A stretch of 64,000 nt of DNA, taken from NCBI GenBank assembly GCA_030737875.1, contig CM060922.1, positions 234,154,335 through 234,218,334 on the forward strand, given 5' to 3'. The DNA is from Allium sativum (Eukaryota; Streptophyta; Magnoliopsida; Asparagales; Amaryllidaceae). Positions 25,562-36,190 of the stretch are shown piece by piece. The position numbers and the translations under genes were made by a program. Under the pieces are notes generated by a model, which searched no databases, was not told the DNA's origin, and saw only the letters and a program-made list of their open reading frames with translations. Position 1 is the first letter of the stretch, and every line of letters starts with the position of its first letter.

Positions 25562-25630
25562 TTGACTAGGTTGTGGTGTAAATCTGCCCGGACCCGCCCG
25601 GCACATCCAGTAACCACAACAATGTCTAAT
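25562..25630 (+). other. Hairpin element in solo LTR F
   Basis: GTTGTGGT pairs with ACCACAAC, enclosed by TTGAC with GTCTAA (one mismatch). Only a single hairpin of the usual pair is clear here. Confidence 0.6.
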
Positions 25631-26440
25631 GTGAGAGGTTGCGGTGCATTAATTTATTTAATGCCACATGATAGGGTTAAGTCATGAACCACTTGAATAT
25701 ACTTAACCAATTTGACACGATGATTTGATAGGGTTAAGTCATGAACTGCTTGAACACACTTAACCAACTTGATACATGATTTGGATAGGGTTAAGTCACA
25801 AATCTGAATGACAATACCTAACCCATTAGAAACCCTAGTTACGCGGTCCTTTTCAGTAGTAACCCACTTAGATGTATCACAATACCCTGGGACTAGGCAG
25901 GGTGGGGCACGATTACCGGGCTGATTGTAAGCGACTAGAATGACAGCTGAGTAGGTGCGCCATTGTAGGTTCAGGCGGACTATGGTCGTGCACGTAGTCC
26001 AGAGTTGAAAAAGCAGGCATTGGGGACCAGTAGGTTTAAACTGTGCGTGCTTGATTCGTGTCACTGGTTGGCACCCTACGGCTTGATACACCCTAGGATG
26101 GACCTAGCACAGGTGACTACATTTCGTGATTGGGCCGTATGACACATACACATGACGAGCTAGAACTTGTAGGGAGCCGATCGATTAGTAGATTGTACCG
26201 TAGGACCCCGTAATGGGTCACTTCATGATATTGGGCCAAGGGATCATTTCATGGTTAATACTTAACATGGGTTAGAATACTAGTACAGTTGGTGCAACGA
26301 ATCTTGAATATGCGATACTAGACTTGATTTATCTTGTTATCTTAGTTATCTTGCCAGACTTATTATCATCCCTATGTTTACTTTCCGTTTACTCATGTCT
26401 TGTTAAATTTACTAGTTTTTATACTGAAAGTCAGTAGGAC

Positions 26441-26463
26441 TTACCAGTCTTTATGACTGACCC
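26441..26463 (+). other. CAGTC/GACTG hairpin in solo LTR F
   Basis: TTACCAGTC-TTTAT-GACTGACCC, about 420 bp before the LTR end and about 160 bp upstream of AATAAA, so it would lie near the RNA 3' end. Same motif and spacing as in A, B, C, D. Confidence 0.6.
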
Positions 26464-26886
26464 TTTTTCTTTCGCCTCTTTTTCTTTCGTCCCCCCCCCC
26501 CAGGTTCTCAGGGAGGAAACTCTAGCACTTAGCTTGGATTTCTCTTGCTTTCTATCAGCTCATGTACGGTTTGGTCTTGAGCTATGGTATGGCTGCATTT
26601 CTGCTATCTTTGGGGAATAAATTACTTTTGTCATTTTAAGTTTATGCTTCTTTATTTAGAACTTGATGTAATGGAATAATGACAATTTGTACTCTGGATA
26701 TATGAGGTTTTGACTCTTTTCTTGAAAGTAATGAGATTTGGTTTTTAATTTCTACCGCTGCTTTATTTATGTTCTGTCTTGTGATATCTCTGTGTATGTT
26801 TACCTAAATAATGCTCCTCCAAAACTAGTGCATTCCCTTTGTGAGTGACCCTAGCAGAGGAGGAGTGTTACAGTAACCCATTTTCA

Positions 26887-26945
26887 ATTGTACGGTTGAA
26901 TTCTTAAAATAAAAGATTATGGTTGAATTCTTAAAATAAAAGATT
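26887..26945 (-). other. EPRV leader end adjoining the primer site (left end of the insert)
   Basis: Matches 63606-63664 including two 27-bp direct repeats (each ending AAAAGATT). It stops within about two bases of where the tRNA primer site would begin; instead CCATTTT and the solo LTR F flank follow. The last five bases, AGATT, are the left target duplication of element C. Confidence 0.85.
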
Positions 26946-27839
26946 TGTAATAACCCGGAAATTCTGGGCCAGTTTAAAATTTTTAATTTGGCAATTTTAG
27001 CGAATTTTTAATATTTAAAATGAATTATTTTAAATAATATCGACGAGAAAATTATTTTGAATATAATTCGAACGTATATATTATATACGTCGTCGTTAGA
27101 ATATAAATAATTATATATAATTATAAATAGAATTGAAAATGGCGCGGTAGTTCGATAATTCGATTTCAAACTTCAATTGAATGTACCGGGTGCAAAACAA
27201 TCCGGATTTTAGTGAAACCAAAAAATGATAGGATCTAATTGATAATATATTTCTATCGAATCCGAAAAATCGAAATTTCATAGCGGGAATCAAAAGATAT
27301 GTCCAGTTGAAAATTCTGAATAGTCGCTATGGAATTCAGGCCCTTAAAAATGGACATTTTGCAGATGACCTCGGATTTCGACGAAACCAGTTTTGTTGGG
27401 TCCGCAGTATCAAATTATTGCTAGATTCCAAATTTCATAATTTTCTGAATCAATATGTGAGCGTGACAAAGGAAAACGCGTTTGACCAGTTTCAGTTGAT
27501 TTTAATCGACTGGAAAATGGCCATTGTTCTAACGGTCTCGGAATTCGACGAAACTAGTTTTGTTAGGACCGTATCATCAATGCGAAGCTAGAAAATATTT
27601 TTCTGTAATTTTTCTAGTTAGTATGTGACCCCGGTAATTTGAAATGTACGTTTAAAATTCAATATAGTGATTTAAATGTAAATTCAAAGGAAACTGATCG
27701 AAACAGTCGAATCAGCTTGCGATACATATCCCATTGTGTTCGGAATGGGGGTAATACGCTATGGACGACAAGCGGTGGACCTCGTTTCGAGGTCGTATGT
27801 AAAAGTACCTTTTTGAAAATTAAATAATTAAAAATAAAA

Positions 27840-28215
27840 ATTTCTTCTCCCTCCTCCCTTTATCTTTCTGGCCCCCCCTTCGTTTCATTTCAGAATCAAA
27901 ATAAAAAAATAATAATGATTTCGTCGATCTGGAAACCGCCGATGGCGACGAATGCCATCGCGCCCCGCCTCCTCCTCCGAAGTCTACGCTACCACCTCCT
28001 CCCAAGACCGACGCTCCTCCTTCCTCTGTCCTTGCTCCCCTCTCTGGAAATCGCAAAACCCCTCGAGCCGAACCCCAAATCGACAGCTTCGACCGCCATG
28101 GCCACCACCTCCACCAGCAGTCCACCGCCGACGCATCAGGGACCCCACCGCTCCATCTTCGACCCTGCAGACCCCGACATTTCTCCTTCGATCCCCAAAA
28201 TCCGAAAATACGGTG
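27840..28215 (+). other. GC-rich candidate exon inside the C LTR
   Basis: A sharply GC- and C-rich island in AT-rich DNA. An ATG at 27915 opens a frame (to 28232) rich in Pro, Ser and Leu, starting MISSIWKPPMATNAIAP. The frame crosses ATACG-GTGAGTTTT at about 28208-28218, a good plant 5' splice site, after which composition returns abruptly to AT-rich. It follows a CT-rich stretch (27842-27870) resembling a transcription start. It may be a captured first exon of a host gene or a spliced leader of the LTR transcript. No protein family recognised. The second LTR has the same region. Confidence 0.45.
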
Positions 28216-28379
28216 AGTTTTCATGCTATTAATTTTAATTTCAGTTTTAAAAATAAATACCTTGTTTAAAAATTTGGTCTTTACTAATAAGTTATATATA
28301 TACTTTATTGTCTAGGAAATCTGAAATTATATAGCATTAGTTTTAAAATAAAATAAGAATAGCATGGTTTCTAATCATA

Positions 28380-28860
28380 TAAAAATATGATTTTTTTTAT
28401 ATGATTAATAGAAATATAAAAATATGAATTTTGCATATATGATTTTTGATTTTTGAAAAATAAGTTCTGTGATTGTGAAAATATATTTTTCTTTGAAATG
28501 AAAATAAGATTTGCTAAGATCGAAAATTATGATTTTTCTTTGATGTGAAAAATACAATTTTTGGTTTGATAAAAATATCATTTTTATCGTATGTATGTTA
28601 TTTATAAAATGGTCGTACATAGAAATAATCAATAATGGAGTAAAAATTCGATTTATATATATTGAACTTCGAATTAAAAATATGATTTTTATATATTGAA
28701 CTTCGAATTAAAAATATGATTTTTATATATTGAATAGCGAAATAAAAATTTGATTTTTTTTTACAGGTATGAAGCAATTATAAAAATATGATTTTTTAAA
28801 TTTAAAGTGAATAAATAAAAATGTGATTTTTATTTTAAAGACATCAAAATATAAAAATGT
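28380..28860. repeat. AT-rich degenerate repeats in C 5' LTR
   Basis: Repeated AAAAATATGATTTTT-type units, including two adjacent 34-bp copies containing GAACTTCGAATTAAAAAT (about 28663-28730). Mirrored at 36360-36840. Non-coding. Confidence 0.7.
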
Positions 28861-29885
28861 GTGATTTTTATATATGTAGTGGCTACGGGCAACGAAAATG
28901 ACGAAGAAGCGATAGCGATGAAGATTTCTATCAATGAAGTGCCGTGGAGCTAGGATAGCTATATGTGAGAATTTCTCACCTTTCAATTTCTTTTTCTAGT
29001 TATATATATATATACTAGGATGCAGACGGTGCTTAGTAGCACCCGACACAATCGTCCACAGACCATGGACTTGTTTGTTTGGTTGCGTAGATTAGTTGGA
29101 TTATTTGATTGAAATTGAATTGTGTGGTGAAATGAATTGATTTGATGATGTGTGAATGGCGTGGGCCTTCACTAGACCGGGGATAAGGCTAGGCCTCGTC
29201 CCGTTTCTAGTATCGTGCCGTTATGCTGCCGAAATTTTCTAAAAATAAGTTAGAAAAATAAAAAAGATCATTTTATTGAATAAATGAATTTAATAGAAAT
29301 TCATAGGTTGAAATAAAATGTTTTATCGTTAAAAATATAATTTTTAACGTGAATGTGAATAAATGAATAGTTATAAACAAATCGGCCGATTTGTTTGTAT
29401 ATACACTGATTTGACTGATATTGATTGGGTCGATAAATTTCACACATCGCCCAACTGCACAAATAAAATCTGTTTTTGATTGTTTGAAACCCCACACGGG
29501 TGTTGGGATGAAATTTGAAGTTCACTCATCCTGATTGATTAAATATGTCGATCGATTGACTGACAGGCTGTTATAAGCGTTAGATATCTATATTTGATGC
29601 TTATACAGTGTAGTGCACTTTGGTTGATGGTTGATTATTTTTCAATGCTATTATACATGTGTTGTATGAAAATCCATATAATTAACTTTATATGGTAATT
29701 GATTGGGCCTCATTCCAGTTTTAAAATAGAAATATTTGAAATAGAAATATTCGAAATGGAATATTTGAAAATGTCAATATATGAAGCCGTGTTGATTAGA
29801 TTGACGCCATTTTGACGTGAACGATATTTATATCGATTTTATTCATTTTAAAATGAATATTAAAAAGTAATTTTGAAATCGAATA

Positions 29886-30510
29886 TTTCGAAATGAATTG
29901 AATTGAAAACGATTTCGAAATGAATTGATTTGAAAACGATTTCGAAATGAATTGAATTGAAAACGATTTCCAAATGAATTGATTTGAAAACGATTTCGAA
30001 ATGAATTGAATTGTAAACAATTTCGAAATGAATTGAATTGAAAACGATTTCGAAATGAATTGAATTGAAAACGATTTCGAAATGAATTGAATTGAAAACA
30101 ATTTCGAAATGAATTGAATTGAAAACGATTTCGAAATGAATTGAATCGAAAACGATTTCGAAATGAATTGAATTGAAAACGATTTCGAAATGAATTGAAT
30201 TGAAAACGATTTCGAAATGAATTGAATCGAAAACGATTTCGAAATGAATTGAATTGAAAACGATTTCGAAATGAATTGAATCGAAAACGATTTCGAAATG
30301 AATTGAATTGAAAACGATTTCGAAATGAATTGAATGGAAAACGATTTCGAAATGAATTGAATTGAAAACGATTTCGAAATGAATTGAATCGAAAACGATT
30401 TCGAAATGAATTGAATTGAAAACGATTTCGAAATGAATTGAATCGAAAACGATTTCGAAATGAATTGAATTGAAAACGATTTCGAAATGAATTGAATTGA
30501 AAACGAATTC
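29886..30510. repeat. 27-bp minisatellite in C 5' LTR
   Basis: About 23 units based on GAATTGAAAACGATTTCGAA, 27 bp long, with variants such as TTGAATCG for TTGAATTG. A period of nine codons keeps the minus strand open (29796-30545, FSIQFISKS repeated); this is treated as a by-product, not a gene. Confidence 0.92.
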
Positions 30511-31407
30511 AAATTGAATTGAAAGTGAATTGAAAATGAATTCAAATTGAATAGAAAATTGAATTGAATAGAAATGAATTTTAAAACGAAGTTATAAAGA
30601 AGAATTCAATTTTGATTTGAATTGAAATGGAAGTTGAAATATCTTTGGAAACGAATTTTAAAACTATTTATATAATTCATTTTAAATAGAAATCGACGAA
30701 ATATATATTATATATATTATATATATAATATAATGGCCTGAATAGAACGCGCCGTGCCGCGGCAGTTCGCGAATTTCGACCATTTATTTCAAACGGACAT
30801 TACGGGAGATCCGACCGTCGGATTCTCCTAAAACCGGAACCGTTGGGTTCGTATCGAAAAGAGCTTTCTAATGAATGTTAGAAATTTGAAATCTAACGGT
30901 TGGATTTGGAGATACGTTCAAATCAAATTCGAAAAAGGTCGCTGTAAGTGCAGTTCGATGACCGTTGATGGAAATCGACTGTACAGGCTTTGATAAAATT
31001 ATTAAAAATAGTCATAATTTATGTAAAATCATAAGAAATGATTTAGAAAGAATTGGGATGAAAAACTCCATATTTGAAAAGATAAAAATAGATTTTTATC
31101 GAAATGAACTAGTTTTGAACTAGAATTATAATTCTATTTATTTTTAAATAAATAAATTGAATTTAAAAAGGGTTTTAAAAATAACCAGAATATCCAATGA
31201 TTGCATTGGAGTGGATTTGAATCGAAATTGTCTTCGGAATATTTCGATGTTGGAATTCGTGATTATACAGGTGTTGTTATGGAAATTTGAAAGATATATA
31301 TTTATATCGTTGTTTCCAATACGACATTTGTTAATCGTAGAATTTGATATTGAATATAAGCCGGGATATTTTCCATTCAGAGCCTTGTATTTAATATCAA
31401 ATGTGAT

Positions 31408-32231
31408 TTGGGTTTGTCGTGAATGGTGTCTTCACTAACACCGTTCTTGAACCCAATTGAGAAATGATTAAATCTTTTTATTTAGATTTAATGAAAGGTA
31501 CCAATTAAATAATATTTAATTGGAATTGAATTGATATTGATTTTTGGGTTTATCGTGGACAGTGTTTTAAATAACACTTGTTCTTTAACCCGATAATTAA
31601 TGGAATGATATTTTGGGTTTACCGTGAACCGTGTTTTAAATGACACTGATTCTTTAACCCAGTTAACGATTAAAACTAAGTGGAGTTTTAATGAATCTTT
31701 AATTAGATTGAAATAATCGAGAATGGAGTATCACCAGTTTACTCCAGGCGATAGTTAAATCTTTAATTAGATTTTAACGTGAAATGGTAATTGAATTTAC
31801 CGATAACACTGTGGTGTTAGATATGAAGTATTACCAGTTTTACTTCATGGGATAAATAGGTTGGGATTGGGAAATTAAAACAAATGATTACTTCGGTAAG
31901 GTTCGTTAATCCCGACTAGTTTGAATTGATATTCAAAAATAGATTAAAGAATAAATTAAAGAATTTATCTTTGATAAAATTAATGGGAACCTTTCCCTAT
32001 GAATGTGAAATTTAGAAATTGACTGTCGGTTAGCCAAACAGAATGGTTTTCTGAATATTGATCTGATGTTAGTTTCGGCCTTCGGGGTTAATATTTGGGG
32101 AATTATTCTCTTGATTAATTTACGGTTAGTGACTAATGAATTGGAATGAGGTGTATGTTGTGTTTGTGTAACAATTATTTAAAATATACGCGAGTTATTC
32201 GGAAAGTCCGGGTTTATCCCATTCTGAATAA
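31408..32231 (+). other. Serial hairpin region in C 5' LTR
   Basis: Successive inverted repeats: TTGGGTT/AACCCAA enclosing GGTGT/ACACC (31408-31456); ATTAAATCT/AGATTTAAT (about 31466-31491); palindrome CCAATTAAATA-TATTTAATTGG (31501-31523); TTGGGTT/AACCC enclosing AGTGTT/AACACT (31544-31591); a third such unit (31613-31660); TGGAGTA/TACTCCA (31724-31746); GTTAAATCT/AGATTTTAAC (about 31755-31780); AACAC/GTGTT (31805-31818); ATGAAGTA/TACTTCAT (31823-31848); and GTTATTC/GAATAAC (32194-32231). Related units keep pairing while changing bases. Confidence 0.65.
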
Positions 32232-33462
32232 CTGATACGACGATAAGTCGAAGATGAAGACGATGGTCGAAGACCGGAGGTCTTCACGTCGTTTGGGTGA
32301 TTACTGATGATCTTGATTGGGCTGTACACCCACGAAGATGGAAACAGTTGGTGATCGTCCAGACGTACTTGGAGATCGATGGATATGCGGGGTACTAGGT
32401 GCCTCCGGTTTCGTTCAGACCCAGAACGGACTCGTAAATGGACTGTGTGTCTGACATTGGATTTTAGTCCGTGTGATTGATCTCTATTAAATATATATCT
32501 GCTTGGCGGGGGAGAATTTATTCTCTTGCTTAACGCCCTTCTCTGAGACGTACGAGCTCAGGGGTTATATATTGATGGATATCAAACGCATGGAGTGAAT
32601 TGCCTGTGTGGCATGCCTAAGTGGCAATTGATCGAGGCTTCTGTTGAAAAAACAAAGTCTTGTGGTGATGATCAAAGCACGGCCTTTGTGGCGTAGCTTT
32701 GTGTAACGTTTACCTCGCGAGTTTCACACCCGGTATGAACCAAAAACGGGAGACGGACCTCAGGGGGGACATGCGTTTTCTTTCTAGCTAGAAGTGGCGT
32801 CAGTGGTTTTACACGCCCTGACGAGTTTGACTTATGTGGTTGTTGCTGTTGCGAGGCGCCTCGGTTTGATCGGACGATCCGGGTCCGATGGAGTCATTTA
32901 GTTGGCTCACCTACGCCCCAAAGGGCGGAGAAACGTATTGTTCAGGCATTATAATCCACATCGGTGGACCGGCCCTGACGATCCAAGGTACGGTTGCGGC
33001 TGTGCCTGAGGGGCGGGCTAGAGCGTCTCGAATCGGTTGAGGACTATCTTTTGCCTCGGTTCATAGACGGAAATCCAATTTCCAAATACGTGACATTTGC
33101 GGTTTTATTTGTAAACCTATTTATGGCGACATAGTGGCATGGGACGCTCATGCCGCCTATGATTGATACTTATGATTTGAAGTTGTTTTATACACTATGC
33201 ACTTATAATAGTATCAAACGATTTGTTTTAACCGTATCAAGCATTCTTTGGCTGTTATAAGGGAAAACCCTATCCTCGGCTGCGTTGCATTGTGTGATGG
33301 GACCTGGGTCTTATAACAGCTTCATTTTTCTTTATTTAGCATTGCGCTGTTTGTTTTATGCACTGGTATTCTTGGGAGGAAACCCGTTCCGTGTTATACG
33401 GCGTGGTCCCTTGATTTACCTAATGATTTAAAATAAAGATTAATAACTGTTTTAGTTCTCAC

Positions 33463-33520
33463 ACCAGTCACATGACTGACCTGGAGTTTATTGTTTTAAC
33501 CTAAACTCTGGGTGCCCCTA
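33463..33520 (+). other. Conserved hairpin pair in C 5' LTR
   Basis: ACCAGTC-ACAT-GACTGACC followed by GAGTTTA ... TAAACTC and GGGTGCCC, about 400 bp before the LTR end. The same pair is at 41487-41545 in the 3' LTR and in element A and the 1-987 fragment. Confidence 0.65.
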
Positions 33521-33873
33521 TTTTGACACGGGCAGCTAGTAGTTTCGGTTTTGCAGATTTATATTCACAGGATCCTGGTTTACAGCTGGAATGATATCCG
33601 AAAAGCTTTGTATCCGTATATCTCCTCTAGTTATGTATTGTATTATTTTCCGCTGCTATGTATTTAAATGTAATTTAAATCTCTGATATTTCTGTGTAAT
33701 ATTCTTTTATACTCTGTATATTCTTGTAATCTTATGCATTGTTGTAATATACAATGAAATGTTCTTCTGTATGCATTCTGATTTGTCGTGTTCTCAAACG
33801 ATAGGGCGTTTCGAACGGCCTGGATCGGTTTAGCGACTGGTTCGGACCGAGCGAAATTCCTTGCCGTCACAGT

Positions 33874-33885
33874 TGGTATCAGAGC
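33874..33885 (+). other. Primer binding site of element C
   Basis: TGGTATCAGAGC two bases after the LTR end at 33871; initiator tRNA-Met type. Confidence 0.95.
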
Positions 33886-34896
33886 TTTGGTTTACAAAGC
33901 TCAGAGAACAAGACACATTAGAACCATACGAAAGAATTCATCAGATATTGGGTTAGTAATATCCAATTAGAATGACTCGTTAGAGATAGGATCAGTAGTA
34001 TCCTAGAACGAGTGTGAAGAGTATATTTTTCAAAGGAAAACAAATTTTGTTTTGAAAATCTAAATCAACTATTCGTATTTGGTTATTTATTTATATTGAT
34101 GCGGACAATCCAGTATATATAGATTTTGCGTATACGTCTGATCCGCGTGTATTCGAAATTTTAATATACTGGATAGATATAGAATTACGCTCTAGTCGCC
34201 CGGGAGTGATTCTGATGATTGATATATCATCATCAGAATTTATATTCGAGTGACGAACGTGTAATATCTATATATTTCCATTAGACTGGTGTGAGAACCA
34301 AAACTAATATAGCTAGGATACATTGTTGTGATTTGGCATCAAAACATGATTTTCTTTATATATATCAAAATTATGAATTTGAAACTCTAATTCACTAATT
34401 GATTGATGTTTGTGTTGTTTGTTCATTTGTTTGTTAATTTTGAACCATTATGCCTAATTTGATCGAATAATGAATTGTATTGAAATCGGTCGCATTTGCT
34501 TGCATATACATATACTTATTTTGAACAGGTCATAGCAAGGAGGCTAGAGCCGAAGAATAAAATTTGTTTGCCCGACAAATAAGTACATGTTTGATACATA
34601 ATTTACTGTTTTGTTTGGGTGATGATGATTTTATGAGCCTATTGGCTAGCCGCTTGACTTTTTCTTTTTCTTTTTGAGATCTGAAGGACCGGGGAAGCTA
34701 TTTGAAATTCCCCGATGCTCCCGGTGCAGGGGAGGTTATGGCGAAATTTTTCAAAAATTTAGGGTGTTAGCCAAATTTTTTGAAATTTTGAAAATTCTCA
34801 GAAACTGAAAAGTTGGAGGATGGAAGGCAGATCGAGAGTAGAGTTGATTAATCAAACCACTTTCGACTTTGTTCCTTTTCGGGGACGAAAAGTTTT

Positions 34897-34909
34897 AAGT
34901 GGGGGAGAT
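34897..34909 (+). other. Polypurine tract of element C
   Basis: AAGTGGGGGAGAT immediately before the TG of the 3' LTR. Confidence 0.9.
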
Positions 34910-35816
34910 TGTAATAACCCGGAAATTCTGGGCCAGTTTAAAAATTTTAATTTGGCAATTTTAGCGAATTTTGAATATTTAAAATGAATTATTTTAAATA
35001 ATATCGACGAGAAAATTATTTTGAATATAATTCGAACGTATATATTATATACGTCGTTGTTAGAATATAAATAATTATATATAATTATAAATAGAATTCA
35101 AAGTGGCGCGGTAGTTCGATAATTCGATTTCAAACTTCAATTGAATGTACCGGGTGCAAAACAATCCGGATTTTAGTTAAACCAAAAAATGATAGGATCT
35201 AATTGATAATATATTTCTATCAAATCCGAAAAATCGAAATTTCATAGCGGGAATCAAAAGATATGTCCAGTTGAAAATTCTGAATAGTCGCTATGGAATT
35301 CAGGCCCTTAAAAATGGACATTTTGCAGATGACCTCGGATTTCGACGAAACCAGTTTTGTTGGGTCCGCAGTGTCAAATTATTGCTAGATTCCAAATTTC
35401 ATAATTTTCTGAATCAATATGTGAGCGTGACAAAGGAAAACGCGTTTGACCAGTTTCAGTTGATTTTAATCGACTGGAAAATGGCCATTTTTCTAACGGT
35501 CTCGGAATTCGACGAAACTAGTTTTGTTAGGACCGTATCGTCAATGCGAAGCTAGAAAATATTTTTCTGTAATTTTTCTAGTTAGTATGTGACCCCGGTA
35601 ATTTGAAATGTACGTTTAAAATTCAATATAGTGATTTAAATGTAAATTCAAAGGAAACTGATCGAAACAGTCGAATCAGCTTGCGATACATATCCCATTG
35701 TGTTCGGAATGGGGGTAATACGCTATGGACGACAGGCGGTGGACCTCGTTTCGAGGTCGTATGTAAAAGTACCTTTTTTGAAAATTAAATAATTAAATAA
35801 TTAAAAATAAAAATTT

Positions 35817-36190
35817 CTTCTCCCTCCTCCCTTTATCTTTCTGCCCCCCCCCCCCCTTCGTTTCATTTCAGAATCAAAATAAAAAAAAATGATTTCCTCG
35901 ATCTGGAAACCGCCGATGGCGACGAATGCCATCGCGCCCCGCCTCCTCCTCCGAAGTCTACGCTACCACCTCCTCCCAAGACCGACGCTCCTCCTTCCTC
36001 CGTCTTTGCTCCCCTCTCTGGAAATCGCGAAACCCCTCGAGCCGAACCCCAAATCGACAGCTTCGACCGCCATGGCCACCACCTCCGCCAGCAGTCCACC
36101 GCCGACGCATCAGGGACCCCACCGCTCCATCTTCGACCCTGCAGACCCCGACATTTCTCCTTCGATCCCCAAAATCCGAAAATACGGTGA
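35817..36190 (+). other. GC-rich candidate exon, second copy
   Basis: Same island as 27840-28215, preceded by a C run (35843-35856). The open frame (ATG 35889) and the ACG-GTGAGT donor are kept; a handful of substitutions separate the copies and none breaks the frame. Confidence 0.45.

Larger units (their letters stand above)
24588..26872 (+). mobile_element. Solo LTR F (chromovirus-type)
   Basis: 2285 bp from TGTAACAACCCG to GAGTGTTACA, flanked by perfect GTAAC duplications (24583-24587 and 26873-26877), with no interior or second LTR: a solo LTR left by LTR-LTR recombination. Landmarks: palindrome GGGCGGGAAATTTCCCGCCC (24840-24859), four GTCGAC sites (24867-24945), hairpin 25562-25630, CAGTC/GACTG hairpin 26441-26463, a C run near 26491-26502, and AATAAA at 26618-26623. 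ORFs inside are chance. Confidence 0.93.
26946..33871 (+). repeat. Element C 5' LTR
   Basis: 6926 bp. Contents: tandem TTCGACGAAAC modules (27364-27590); GC-rich candidate exon (27840-28215); AT-rich repeats with AAAAATATGATTTTT (28380-28860); a 27-bp minisatellite (29886-30510); a CG-rich AACGCGCCG block (about 30748); a long series of hairpins (31408-32231); the GATCTGATGTTAGTTTCGGC block (about 32057); and the conserved hairpin pair (33463-33520). Confidence 0.93.
33872..34909 (+). other. Element C internal region, non-coding
   Basis: 1038 bp. No gag or pol similarity and no long ORF. The 3' part carries TTTCGGGGACGAAAAG shortly before the polypurine tract, closely resembling the TTTCGGGGATGAAAT that precedes the 3' LTRs of chromoviruses B and D, and shares several blocks with the element A interior (TTTGCCCGACAAA, TTTATGAGCC, GGGGAGGTTATGGCGAAATT). 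Confidence 0.85.

Noticed and set aside
22262..26872. G and F as the two LTRs of one element
   Set aside because: They are adjacent without an interior, belong to different subfamilies, and F has its own perfect GTAAC duplication.
29886..30510. CRISPR-like array
   Set aside because: Units are contiguous with no unique spacers, in a plant nuclear context.
29796..30545. 249-codon minus-strand ORF made of FSIQFISKS repeats
   Set aside because: By-product of a 27-bp minisatellite whose period is divisible by three; interrupted in the other LTR copy and without a plausible gene context.
31157..31438. 93-codon ORF in the C LTR (and 39184-39465)
   Set aside because: Present in both LTRs but AT-rich, without homology or context, and it ends inside the hairpin series; likely chance.
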